Source: Phylloscopus collybita
Lineage: Eukaryota; Chordata; Aves; Passeriformes; Phylloscopidae
NCBI GenBank assembly: GCA_027886175.1
Contig: JAJNNQ010000008.1
Span: 3,565,501 to 3,629,500 of the forward strand
Length of the DNA: 64,000 nt
Direction: 5' to 3'
Below are positions 24,850 through 34,479 of this stretch, one piece after another (within the stretch, counting starts at the first letter, position 1; every line of letters starts with the position of its first letter). A model generated the notes under the pieces. The model was not told the DNA's origin, searched no databases, and worked only from the letters and a program-made list of their open reading frames with translations. Both the position numbers and the translations under genes were made by a program.

Positions 24850-25208
24850 CATGGAACCATGGAATATTTGGGTCTAGAAGGGGTTTTAAAGATCTTTTAG
24901 TTTCAACCCCCTGCCATGGGCAGGGACACATTCCTCTATCTGAGGTTGCTCCAAGCCCTGTCCAACCTGGCCTTGAACATTTCCAGGGATGGGGGAGCCA
25001 CAGCTGCTCTGGACAACCAGGGCCTCCCCACCTCACAAGGAAGAATTTCTTCCTAATACCCAATCTAATCCTCCCCTCGTCAGTGTGAAGCCATTCCCCC
25101 CTGTCCTGTCACTCCATTCCTTTGTCCAAAGTCTCCCTCCAGCTCTCTTGGAGCCCCTTTAGGGACTGGAAGGTGCTCTAAGGTCTCCTCCTCTCTTCTC
25201 CAGGCTGA
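24850..25208 (-). mobile_element. CR1 LINE 3' fragment, antisense
   Basis: About 360 bases match the CR1 3' region in reverse: atggaatatttgggtctaga, ccctgccatgggcagggaca, ggccttgaacatttccaggg, and gaatttcttcctaatacc near its far end. It is better preserved than the copy at 22 kb. Truncation is consistent with normal CR1 5' truncation. Confidence 0.85.
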
Positions 25209-27089
25209 TTTTCATTTATTCAAAATCACACTTTAGAACATTTGTACTTGGAGCTCTGAGCTTGTAGCCCAGAGCTCTGTATTTCAAGATCTGCAGCTTC
25301 AGCCAAGATTCATTTTAAGATTTCGTGCAGAGCTTGCTGACAATCGTTAATAACTGATAGAAACTGTTCCAAGAGATCAATAGCGTGTGCTAAGATAGCT
25401 GGAAGCACATCAGTGGAGCTCTGTGATTGCAAAAGCCAAGTCTCCTCTCTCTCATTTTGACATAAGATATTTTTCACAAAAAAAAAAAGGTTTCCTCAGA
25501 CACAGAATATTCCTGATGTGCCTTTCACCGAACTGGCATTTTCATGACTTGGCTTAGAAGTCTGTGAGCAGTTCCAGCCTCATTAAGGGTATAAGGTGTG
25601 TCCATGGTCACCAGAATAGCTCTCTGTTGTGTCCCAAATCCACCCATCTGCTGGCAGTGGGGGGCATTACAAGGAGCAGACACGACTGGGGGAATTCTGC
25701 TGGGACACAGGTACCACGTCCTGCTGTGACAGCTGAGCTGTCCCCTGCCTGTGAGCAGGACACCTCTGCCTGTCCTGCAGAGCAGCCCTGGGCTCCTGTA
25801 GTTCAGCCAATTGTTTCACTTCCATTCTGGGCAATAACACCTGGCTCTTCGGACATTCCTCCAAACCAACTGAGCAGAAGAGAGCACAGGGAGAAGGGTG
25901 GGGGATCTGACAGGTGCTGCTGTTCTGGGCATCTTTCTGACAGGCTGGGCTGCTCTGAGGGACAAAGGGGACTGTGGGATCCAGCAGCTGGAGGTCACAC
26001 ACAGCAGAAAATCTCCACAGCTGCCTGAGAGAGGCTGCACATTCTGTTTGTAGAAAAGCTTGTTTTGGTCCTTCAGCAGCCCAGGTATCCAGCCTGTGCT
26101 GCTCTGGCTTCCTTGGAGTAACTCCATTCTTGCTGTACCATGACTCCAAGCTCCTGGAAAATGCCAACAGGGCACAGCTGGCCCTGGCACCACATGTGTG
26201 GTTGCTCTGCATCAGTTCTAATGAACCTTATAAACCACACCAGCCCCGTTTACTCGATGCTCAGGAGGCTCTGGAGGATCCTTCCATTTTTCTTTACTCT
26301 GTGTGGGTGTTTGATTCCTGGAGAGGCAGTGGCTGGAAGCAGCAGCCTTATCCATCTCTTGTAGGGTGGAAGCTGCTACATGGTTCCCCTAAAGCCTTTC
26401 ATCCAGCTACTGAATCAGATAATCCCTGTGGGATGAGACAAGACATAAGAAAAGAAACCCCAAATCCCCAGAATCACAAAGGGTCATAAATGTTACAAGA
26501 AATGAATCACTTTTGTACAGTTTTCCCCATATCTGGTAAATCCCTTGGAGCCTTTCCAGTGGTGCTGCTGAGCCCTCGGAAGCAATGAATGTCCGTGAGT
26601 GTAACATGGTGTGAGTTTAAGCAAACCCTTATGTCACTGCTTTGAAGTGTTCGTCTCAAACAACTTCTAAAGAAAGAAAAAAAAGAAAAATTTCCAAGCA
26701 TTCCTGCATAGGTGTGCAAAAAAAAGAATAACCTAAACAAGCAGTAAAATCTGAAACACACCAAGATAATCTGGAGTTTTGGCAGGAAGCTCAGGTGATG
26801 TCAGGAAACAATTCTAAACAGAAAAGTTTCTATGGATTTTTTTTTTTTTTACTTAATTGGAAACAGGTTTTGGCTTTGGATTTAAACACTTCCCTGCAGC
26901 ATCTGCAGTGCTATCCCTGCCTTATGCATGCCAGGAACAGGAGGGTATGGAGCAGAGAAGGGAAAAGCTCAGCATCCTGCTGTTCACGTTGTTGCTGCAG
27001 GTTTAACCTGTCTTGGGACTGTCATGCAACATAATTTTCTTGGGATTATTACCCAGATTTCAAAGTAAATTACAACACCCAGCGAGGCT

Positions 27090-27335
27090 CCTGTCCACTG
27101 TGGTCCATCCCTCGGCGCTCACAAACCCAGCAGGGATTTCTCGCTCTGGGAGGAACCAGGAGCCCAGCGCGGGTCGCTGTTGTTTTCCCGGGATGGGCAG
27201 AGGCCGCTGGCAGCTGAGAGCTCCTCTGAGCGGCGGGGGCTGGGACACGGCCGGGGTCACACACTGAGCCCAGCGGGAGCACAGAACCTCCCCCGGCACC
27301 GCCTGAACACGGATCTGCCCGAGGCCAAAGCCTGG
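27090..27335. promoter_or_regulatory. Orphan CpG cluster
   Basis: A sharply bounded CpG-rich block sits in AT-rich surroundings, with cagcgcgggtcgctg, cccgggatgg and gagcggcggggg. No active gene in the window starts near it. It lies 1.6 kb upstream of the KCTD19 relic. In human, KCTD19 and LRRC36 start head-to-head, so this could be what remains of their shared promoter region, or the start of an unannotated transcript. That link is inference. Confidence 0.4.
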
Positions 27336-28210
27336 AGCTCTCAGGTCAACAGTGACCAGCCATTTGTTCATGCAGTGCTTATTTATCAATGGGATAATAA
27401 AAATATCCTTATTTTAGGTTTTAATATTTTTCTGAACACATTTCCCTCTTATCCTAAAACACCGTCTGGCTGCCCTTCTTCCATCATCCCTACCAGATCT
27501 GCCATCTAAAAGCATCCAACAGCTCCTCTGTATTAATGTTTTCTGCAGTCAAGTCGACCAGCAGAGAATGTCAGAGACACCAGCAACTCCAAACCCATAA
27601 ACCTGACACAAAAACCAGCCAGCAAAACACTGTTTGGAAAGCTTCTTAATAAAGAAATTAAACAAATTATCTTTATGTCAGCTGAGACTTCCAGCAGTAA
27701 CACACAGAGATAATAATGGGTAAAACTAAGAGAAACGTTCAAGACATGTAAACCCATCCCTGAGGTGTGACACAGCCCCAGAATTGCAGTTGTTATTGTA
27801 CAGATTTATTTAGGTATTAATATTCAAAGTATAATATATATAGTATATTATAGTATAAAATATAATAAATTTAATTAGGTATTAATATTTAAAGTATAAA
27901 TTATTAACAAATATAAAGTGTAGACATTAACATGTGGAGTTAGCCTGTGTTCATATTGATGCTTTTTTTAATGCTGACCTTATCTCTGAAGGAAGCTTAA
28001 AATTTTGAAAAGCTTATTGTTTCTGAAGCTTGTTATTTTGAAAAATAGTTTAAATATTCAAATAATAAATTTATTCTTTGGGTCTTGCTTCTCACCTGTT
28101 TCCTGTTCTAAGAGAAATGACACAAACAGCATCCAATTAAAGAGATCTGTCACGTTAGCATTGTGTTAATTGGCTTTTAAATAAATTGCAGCCCTGCCCC
28201 TTCCTCCAGG
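27336..28210. other. AT-rich spacer with imperfect tandem duplication
   Basis: This AT-rich spacer has no recognisable gene. At 27808-27900 a unit of the type tta(g)gtattaatatt(c/t)aaagtataa occurs twice, separated by a run of tata/taata repeats. The minus-strand reading over 27533-27757 has no family resemblance. Confidence 0.5.
27808..27900. repeat. Imperfect AT-rich duplication
   Basis: The segment taggtattaatattcaaagt recurs about 60 bases later with one change (tattt for tattc). The space between is filled by tata and taata runs. Together they form an AT-only block of low duplex stability. Confidence 0.7.
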
Positions 28211-28215
28211 CCTGA

Positions 28216-28338
28216 TGGATGGGATGGGATGGGATGGGATGGGATGGGATGGGATGGGATGGGATGGGATGGGATGGGATGGGATGGGATGGGATGGGAT
28301 GGGATGGGATGGGATGGGATGGGATGGGATGGGATGGG
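28216..28338. repeat. (GGGAT)n microsatellite, about 23-24 copies
   Basis: An uninterrupted array of the pentamer GGGAT (complement ATCCC) ends in gggga. Because five is not a multiple of three, every frame gives a repeating 5-residue peptide, so the long open frames over it on both strands are artefacts. The perfection of the array implies recent expansion and probable length polymorphism. Confidence 0.97.
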
Positions 28339-28884
28339 GAAGCACAAGCCATGGCTGGGAGCAGGAATGAGATCCCTTTGTGCAGGAGGGAGCTGCTGGC
28401 TGGGCACTGATGCTCATCAAACAGCAGCCTGAGCTGCCTGAATTCCCTCAGGAATGTCTGGGAGTACTTTCCTTGGAGCAATGTTTTGGTGGTGCTGTCC
28501 TTCTTCCACTGTCTCCTAAAATTGGATTGAGCCTCAGAAATGGCAGGATTTTACTGTCCAGTTGTTTTTCTTAAGATTTTTCATCTTTCTTGCTTGAACA
28601 GTATCAGCAATAAGAAGGTGATGAGATTATTGATGAAAAAGTCTTGTTCCCCAGATCATCTTTGATTACCAGTGCAGTGTGGAGTTACAAGCTGTCTCTG
28701 GAAGCTACTGATTTTAATTTTCGCACCCATTTACAGAGGGGTTCCCCCCACCTCCATCCTTTTCCAGACATGCTTTTGACTCCCTTTTCTGTGGTCATTT
28801 GTATGAGAAATAGCCTAAAAACATTCCAGACATCAGGTTGCTCTACAGTTTACAGGTTTGTTCTTGCCCCTCAATGTTTTCTGT

Positions 28885-29176
28885 GTGGAGGAACCAGAGA
28901 GCGTTGTGGGATCTGCAGAAGAGGAGTTAATTCATTTTAATCTCAGTGACTGGTATTTCTCAGTGCCCCAAAGTAAGGTCACTCTGTTTCCTCAGTCTCT
29001 GTTGTGGAAAGAAGCTCCTGCACAGGGTAAGAGTGATCATCATAAATTATTCATTGACCAGCAGTTTTGTGTTTAGGCACCTTCATTTTTACAGACAGAC
29101 CTCAAAGTTACCTTCTCTTGGCTCTGTTGAATTTATTGTATGGACATTAATTTTGCAGCTGAAGCCTTTCTTGCAG
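28885..29176 (+). pseudogene. KCTD19: KCTD19 relic: broken N-terminal (BTB) exon
   Basis: Two adjacent frames together resemble the KCTD19 N-terminus. Block 1 (28885-29071) starts VEEPE where the family has MEEP. It then has SAEEELIHFNLSDWYFSVP, SKVTLFPQSLLWKEA and KLFID, all close to the human order. The expected start ATG is GTG (28885-28887), and the upstream in-frame sequence gives none nearby. After FIDQQFC the frame shifts by a net +1: block 1 hits TAG at 29074-29076 while block 2 (29072-29176) continues FRHLHFYRQTSKL and ends LQLKPFLQ, matching FRH-H-Y--TSKL and LQL-P-LQ of the family. Block 2 is also about three codons short. No downstream KCTD19 exons are recognisable. The relic is in the expected orientation between TPPP3 and PLEKHG4. 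KCTD19 is a testis-expressed meiosis factor in mammals. The comparison rests on remembered human sequence, not a search. Confidence 0.85.
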
Positions 29177-30036
29177 GAAAAGTGAGATTTTTCTATGTTG
29201 CTTTCCTATAATTTCTTCATTCTTACATAATACTGTTTGCAGAAGGACATCACAGTTTGTGTTAATTTTATCAATGCTCCTGATAGGTATCCAAACAAAT
29301 GTCACACTCAACTGGTTGGTGAGCACAGAAACTTCCAAATTTCATGCTTGACCTTTCTGTAAGAGCTCATTTAATGGTTTTGTTTTCATTAACTGCAGTT
29401 AAAGAAAGCAGCTGTTGTGTTTGAGGACAATTTTATACTGTCCCATCTTATTGAATACAAATGTTTTAATCTGGAAAAAGTGGTGTTGCCCTTTCCACTG
29501 CTCTGAGGAGATTCAGTTGGCCTGATAATAAACTCATTCTAATGAGACACCACTGCATTTACTGTCATGTGCAACAGGAAAGTGTCAGTGCTTCCTCTTT
29601 CCCTACTCTGTAGCTGCATAAATGAAAATAATAAACGGGTATCTCTAACCAAGATTTAATTTGCTCTACAGTTGCAAGTATTTTTTATTTAAATGACAGT
29701 ATAATTTTGTCTTGTGCCAGTGAAGGGTGAGTCTGTACATCCTGGCCCAATGAAATGTCTATTTTCAAACATTAATATCTGTATTTCCTCCAAGTTTTAT
29801 CTAAACTCTGAGTTTCTTCTGATTTCCATTTTTTTTTTTTCTAATGGTATTGCCTCAAAAATGTTATGCTGCTTCCTATCTCTAACATCAAATACTAACA
29901 TTTTGCACTTAATATCATCCTTCTTTTTTTTTTTTAGGCAGTGTTTGAAGATGTTCCCTCTCCAAAGGCTGGGAGAGGAAGACCAACAAAACTCAGTAGC
30001 CTGTTACTGCATTAACAGTGCATGATCACATTGACC

Positions 30037-30165
30037 ATGGACCTGCTGAGGTTATGGCCAGGAACACCCTGAACTGTTTAGGTTGGTGTTGCTGGCCATG
30101 GCAGGGGGTTGGAACAAGGTGATTTTTAAAGCCCTTTCCAACCCAAACCAGCCTGTGATCACAGA
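30037..30165 (+). mobile_element. CR1 LINE 3' end fragment, sense
   Basis: A short CR1 3' piece, with ccatggcagggggttggaac, then a variant of aaggtccctttccaaccc, and ending near accagcctgtgatcaca. The copy is diverged and truncated. Confidence 0.7.
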
Positions 30166-30477
30166 TTTGTGCAATGTCTGCACATCTCTAACATAAAGGA
30201 AAACTGCACCTCTCTTCAGATTTTTGTGGGGGGGTTTTAGAGCAGGATCAGTGAAGTCAGATTAGCCCAGCTGAAAAATATTCCATCTGCCCCCCCTGCT
30301 GGTGTCCCTGCTCTGCGGCTGAAAAACGCTTTCCAAAACTGCAGCCGTCAGAACTCAGGGAGCTTGCAGGAGAGGGCACTCTCCCTTCACAGGCACAGCA
30401 ATCTATCAGGTCTATAAAACTGAGATGGCTTAAAACAGCAGTGTCCTGTGAATATTCCACACTCCACCAAATTAGAA

Positions 30478-30640
30478 TTCCTGCACTCCCCATCCCTGGC
30501 AGTGTCCAAGGCCAGGCTGGACAGGGCTGGGAGTGACCTGGTCTAGTGGAAGGTGTCACTGCCCATGGCAGTGGGGTTGAATGAGATGCTCTTTGAGGTT
30601 TCTTCCTACCCATCCCAGGATTTTGTAATTTTCTAAATCT
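30478..30640 (+). mobile_element. CR1 LINE 3' end fragment, sense
   Basis: CR1-type sequence: catccctggcagtgtccaag, gaggctggaca-like core, ggtctagtggaaggtgtcac, tgcccatggcagtggggttg. It lies 0.3 kb after another sense CR1 piece. The two could be one interrupted insertion or two independent ones. Confidence 0.8.
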
Positions 30641-31392
30641 AACACCTGAATGGCCAAGGTATGCCTGGGAATTGTTGGGAGTACAAACCAGGTAGGGCCA
30701 ATGCCCTTTACTAGCAGAGGTGTTCCTGGGAAGGGTGGATTTCCTAACTGAACCCATCTTTAGGGGATTCCCTATGGAAAATGCCATGTGAGGTGTGTCA
30801 TGAATGTCACAGAGCAGAGTGGGATTCCTGCTTTTCAGTATCAGACTTTATCTACCCCTGGTTAGTTAAAGGGGGAGAAAAAAAGAAAGAAAGGACAGAG
30901 AATGTCCCCTAACTTACAGAAAGGCAGTAGCTGGGAAAGGTATTGAAAATTCCAATTCTGACAAAGATTTCAGGCAAACACCTCTGATTTTGCTCATTTA
31001 TTTTGCTTACACCCTCTGAAAAGTGCATCGTCTACCTGGAGATTCCTGACAGCAGCTCAGACTGTGGAGGTCAAGGTTGGCAATGCAAAGATTTCTACTT
31101 ATGCCCATAAAACAAAACAATTTTTTTCTCATTGTTTTTACACCAGATATGGAATAGGAGGAAAAAATTGTGTACTTTTCAGTGTTTAAAATGATAGGCA
31201 CTATCAGCCTCACCCCAACAACCTGCTGGGTTAGGTTTGGTCAGAGAAATGTTACTTCAAGCTGTCCCCAGTACTCTGAGGGGGTGTTTAGACAATTGCC
31301 CCTCTCAGTGGTCTCTGTCTCCTTCTGCAGCCCAGGTTCCCATGCTGAAATCATGACACAGTGCAAGTAAGAGTCATATAAAGAAAATAACC

Positions 31393-31398
31393 TTTATT
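31393..31398 (-). terminator. PLEKHG4: Possible distal polyadenylation signal, PLEKHG4
   Basis: TTTATT on the plus strand reads AATAAA on the minus strand, 3.1 kb after the PLEKHG4 stop. Its local sequence (cctttattagac) resembles that around the nearer signal at 32721. Use is unproven. Confidence 0.35.
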
Positions 31399-32720
31399 AG
31401 ACAAATCAATCAAACCCTGAAAAAAGAGTGTCAGGTAAACAATACTAAAGGATTTTCCAGCAATTTAGAAACCTTTGAAACTGAGAAATTCCAGAAGTTT
31501 CATGTTCCTCTTGTTGCATTAATAAGTTCTCTCCCTCTTGTGACACGAGCTACTGCTGTTTTGACAGCTCAAAAACCTTGCATTAACCCAGCAATTACCT
31601 CAAAATAGTAACTTGTAAAATATTCCCTGTATAACTGTTTCCCACACAATTTTGTACAAAGGTGTCTAACTGTATTTTCTTTGCTGTCTGAAAAAAGAAC
31701 AAGGTTTAAAAACATCCAGCTTATTAAAAATAAACAAGTGTTTTATATACAGTACAGGAATTTCCAAACTTGAAGCAACACTGTCTCCAGGGCAGCTGTG
31801 GGGTGTAACACCCTGGTCTGCCAAGGGGAGAAAACTGCAGTTAAATAAATTATACTCCATCCTCTTCCTGAGGCCAAATGTGGCACTTCTCTCACACCTG
31901 CAGGAGCCTGATTCACAGCCCTGCATAAACCAGGAGTAAACAGGAGCTTGGCAGCCAAGTAACTACTGTTTCCAAAAATGCTAATTTTCATTTTGTCCAA
32001 GAACAGAGGGAGGGTGTCACAGCCACGCAGTGACCTTGGATGTTAACTCAAGGAAAAGCCACCTTGAAACACAGGGCTCGTTTATCCTCCAGTTACATTG
32101 AGTTACTTCAAACAACATGCACTTAAGGTGCATTATAATCAACCCATTACACTCAAAACCTGTTGGTCTCAAATGCCAGCACCATCCAAAGCTCCTCAAA
32201 CAAGCCACAACAGTGGGACTGAAGTACCAGAAGAGGGGCTGAGTCAGAGGTGAAGCAAGGAGCCAGTCCCTGTCACTCCCAAACCAGGGGCACAGCCAGG
32301 ACAAAGCACAATGGAGCCTGAACTAAGCCACTGGAACCTGAGCCAGCAGGGCAAGAGAGAGATTTGCACTGGGACAGCAGCTACAGGGGCAGGTGGCTGA
32401 AATTAGGGCCAGGATCATTGGTGCCCCCTGAGCTCCAGCAGACAGCTCCCTCTTCCTCACACCTACTGACACCTCTGCTGGCTGCTCCAAAGCCCCTCCC
32501 TGTGCCAGCCTCCCCAGTGGCATCAGGGGAGTCCTGCCTGGGCATCTCCCCCTCCTCTGGTGAATGCACTGAGGATTTACAGGTGGAGCTGGCAGTCAAT
32601 TAGAGCAGAGGTGGCACAGGCAGAGTGGCAGAGCTGACAGATGGTTATGAGAGAGTTTAGCTCAGCACCAAGGCACGGGAAGAACCCTCTGAAGAAACAA
32701 TTTATAACAATGAAATTGCT

Positions 32721-32726
32721 TTTATT
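32721..32726 (-). terminator. PLEKHG4: Possible proximal polyadenylation signal, PLEKHG4
   Basis: TTTATT on the plus strand reads AATAAA on the minus strand, 1.75 kb after the PLEKHG4 stop. It would give a 3' UTR of typical length. Confidence 0.4.
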
Positions 32727-34479
32727 AGAATGAAAGTGTTAAGCCAAGGAAATAAATTATTGCCTACGATAGACATATTTAGAACATAAGGAAGGACATT
32801 AAATCTTGAGCTTCAGGTCAATATAACCCTGAAACAGGAAGTTTTACTATTTTTTTTAAATATCTCAATTTTTCTTCATGGCCTTCCAAAAACTTTATAA
32901 AATGTGCAGCTTACACAACAAATAGGAACAGAGTCACTTGTAATAAAAATCTGTACAACTCATAGCTTTAAAAATAATACATTTTTTTTCTCCAAACTGC
33001 TATGTTACTTATTACTTATAAATATAGGGCTAATGAGTTTTAAATGCCCAAGGTCCCATCCAACACCAAAGCTATTACATTTAGTTGAAAGAAGCCTTCC
33101 TGGGAATTCGCCTCAGGCAGAGGTCAGGTTTTGGGCTGTTTGAAAGTGCCTGATAATGGGCAAAAAATATCTTCATGGATGAAGACTGTCTCCTTCTGCT
33201 GCTCAGAGGCTTGGGCTCTTCAGTGAGTATGAAATGGCAATCAAACCTGGAACACAGCACCGGGCAATGGGTTAGACCAACTGCACTCTCGTGACGTGCA
33301 GGATCCCACAGGTCCCTCTGTCCTGGCCAGCAGTGACTTCACAGAACACTTGAAATCCACTGTTTGTCAGAGGTACATTTTGGTGGGGAAAGAATGTTTT
33401 AGTGGAAGAACCTTGCAGGAGAAGCACAGTTCTTACCCCATGTGGAGATCTGCCTCTGTGCTTCAGGACCTGCCCAAAGGCTATGTTCTGCTGTCCCTAC
33501 TGCTTCTGTGGCCACTTCAAAAGTCTCATCTGTGATCCTCCAGAAGGGGCTCAGAATCTTAAATCAGAACCTTGGCTGGTTCTATACAGCTGGTTCTGAA
33601 CTCCTGCACCTGCAGGTGACAAGCCATGGGCCTGTGTGGTGTCACATCCCACAGTGCCATTCATCACCCTGTGCCTTGACCATTCAAGCCCTAATCCTGC
33701 CTCTCTCATGTTTGTACCCCGCTGCTCCCTGTGAAAAGGGAGGCTCAGCCCAAAGAACAGAGAGGAAAAGGCTGAGTCAAGAGCAGGCTGGTTTGAGTGG
33801 GTCCTGACATGACACACCAAGGGCTGCCAGCCATGAGCAGGAGCCCTGCTTGGCTGCAAGTCCTGTCAGGGTTCACCCTCCTTGGATCAACAGTGACTTC
33901 CTCACAGACAAGGCATCCTCCCAAAATCACTAAGTACAGGAGCAACATCTGGCAGCTCCCTCACGACATCCTGACCATAACCTAGCAGGTTCCTCTGCCT
34001 GGTGAAGTACCACTTCCTTTGGTGGTTCAAAGGAAACTGTGGGATAAATCCACCTTGGGGAGAATACTGTGATTCCTCAAGGCAGTTCAGAGGAGGATTC
34101 TGGCAAACAGCCACAAGAAATAGATTAGTGGTTAGACAGGTGGACAGCATTCAGAGGAAAGCAGCTCATCTGAACACTCAGGAGGTGGTCAAGCCTCTAC
34201 TACCTGAACATGATTTTGCTTGTTTTGCTTTTGCAAGGCAGAAAGCATCAGACCAGCTGTTTAGAGTGTGGCTCCATGGGAGCTGCTCCTCTGTAACCAG
34301 ATGAATCAGAGCCTCAGACACCAGTCAGGAATGCATGGGGAAAACTCACAGAGGAGCTGAGGGTGAGGTTCCCCTGACTCAGAGCTACTGACAAACCTGA
34401 CCAGCACTCAAAACTGCTGGAAAATCCCCTGCAGGGGCTACTTACAACAACTCCACTTCCTGAGGCAGGGCCGAGGGGC

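Larger units (their letters stand above)
20910..27080. other. Gene-free spacer after TPPP3, with CR1 fragments
   Basis: In human, LRRC36 sits between TPPP3 and KCTD19 on the opposite strand to TPPP3. I looked for its leucine-rich-repeat and coiled-coil segments on the minus strand and did not recognise any. The stretch contains two CR1 LINE fragments (listed separately), simple A/T runs, and nothing with a splice-consistent protein reading. Confidence 0.5.
29177..34440. other. Spacer between KCTD19 relic and PLEKHG4; includes PLEKHG4 3' UTR
   Basis: No further KCTD19 exon was recognised on the plus strand. Two CR1 fragments lie at 30.0 and 30.5 kb. The right part, from about 31.4 or 32.7 kb to 34.48 kb, is probably the PLEKHG4 3' UTR on the minus strand, bounded by TTTATT hexamers. 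The open frames here are short and unrelated to known families. Confidence 0.5.

Noticed and set aside
28155..28481. Open frames with (GMGWD)n and (SHPIP)n peptides
   Set aside because: They are translations of the GGGAT microsatellite and not proteins.
20910..28880. LRRC36 on the minus strand
   Set aside because: Human synteny predicts it here, but I saw no leucine-rich-repeat or coiled-coil segment matching it on either strand.
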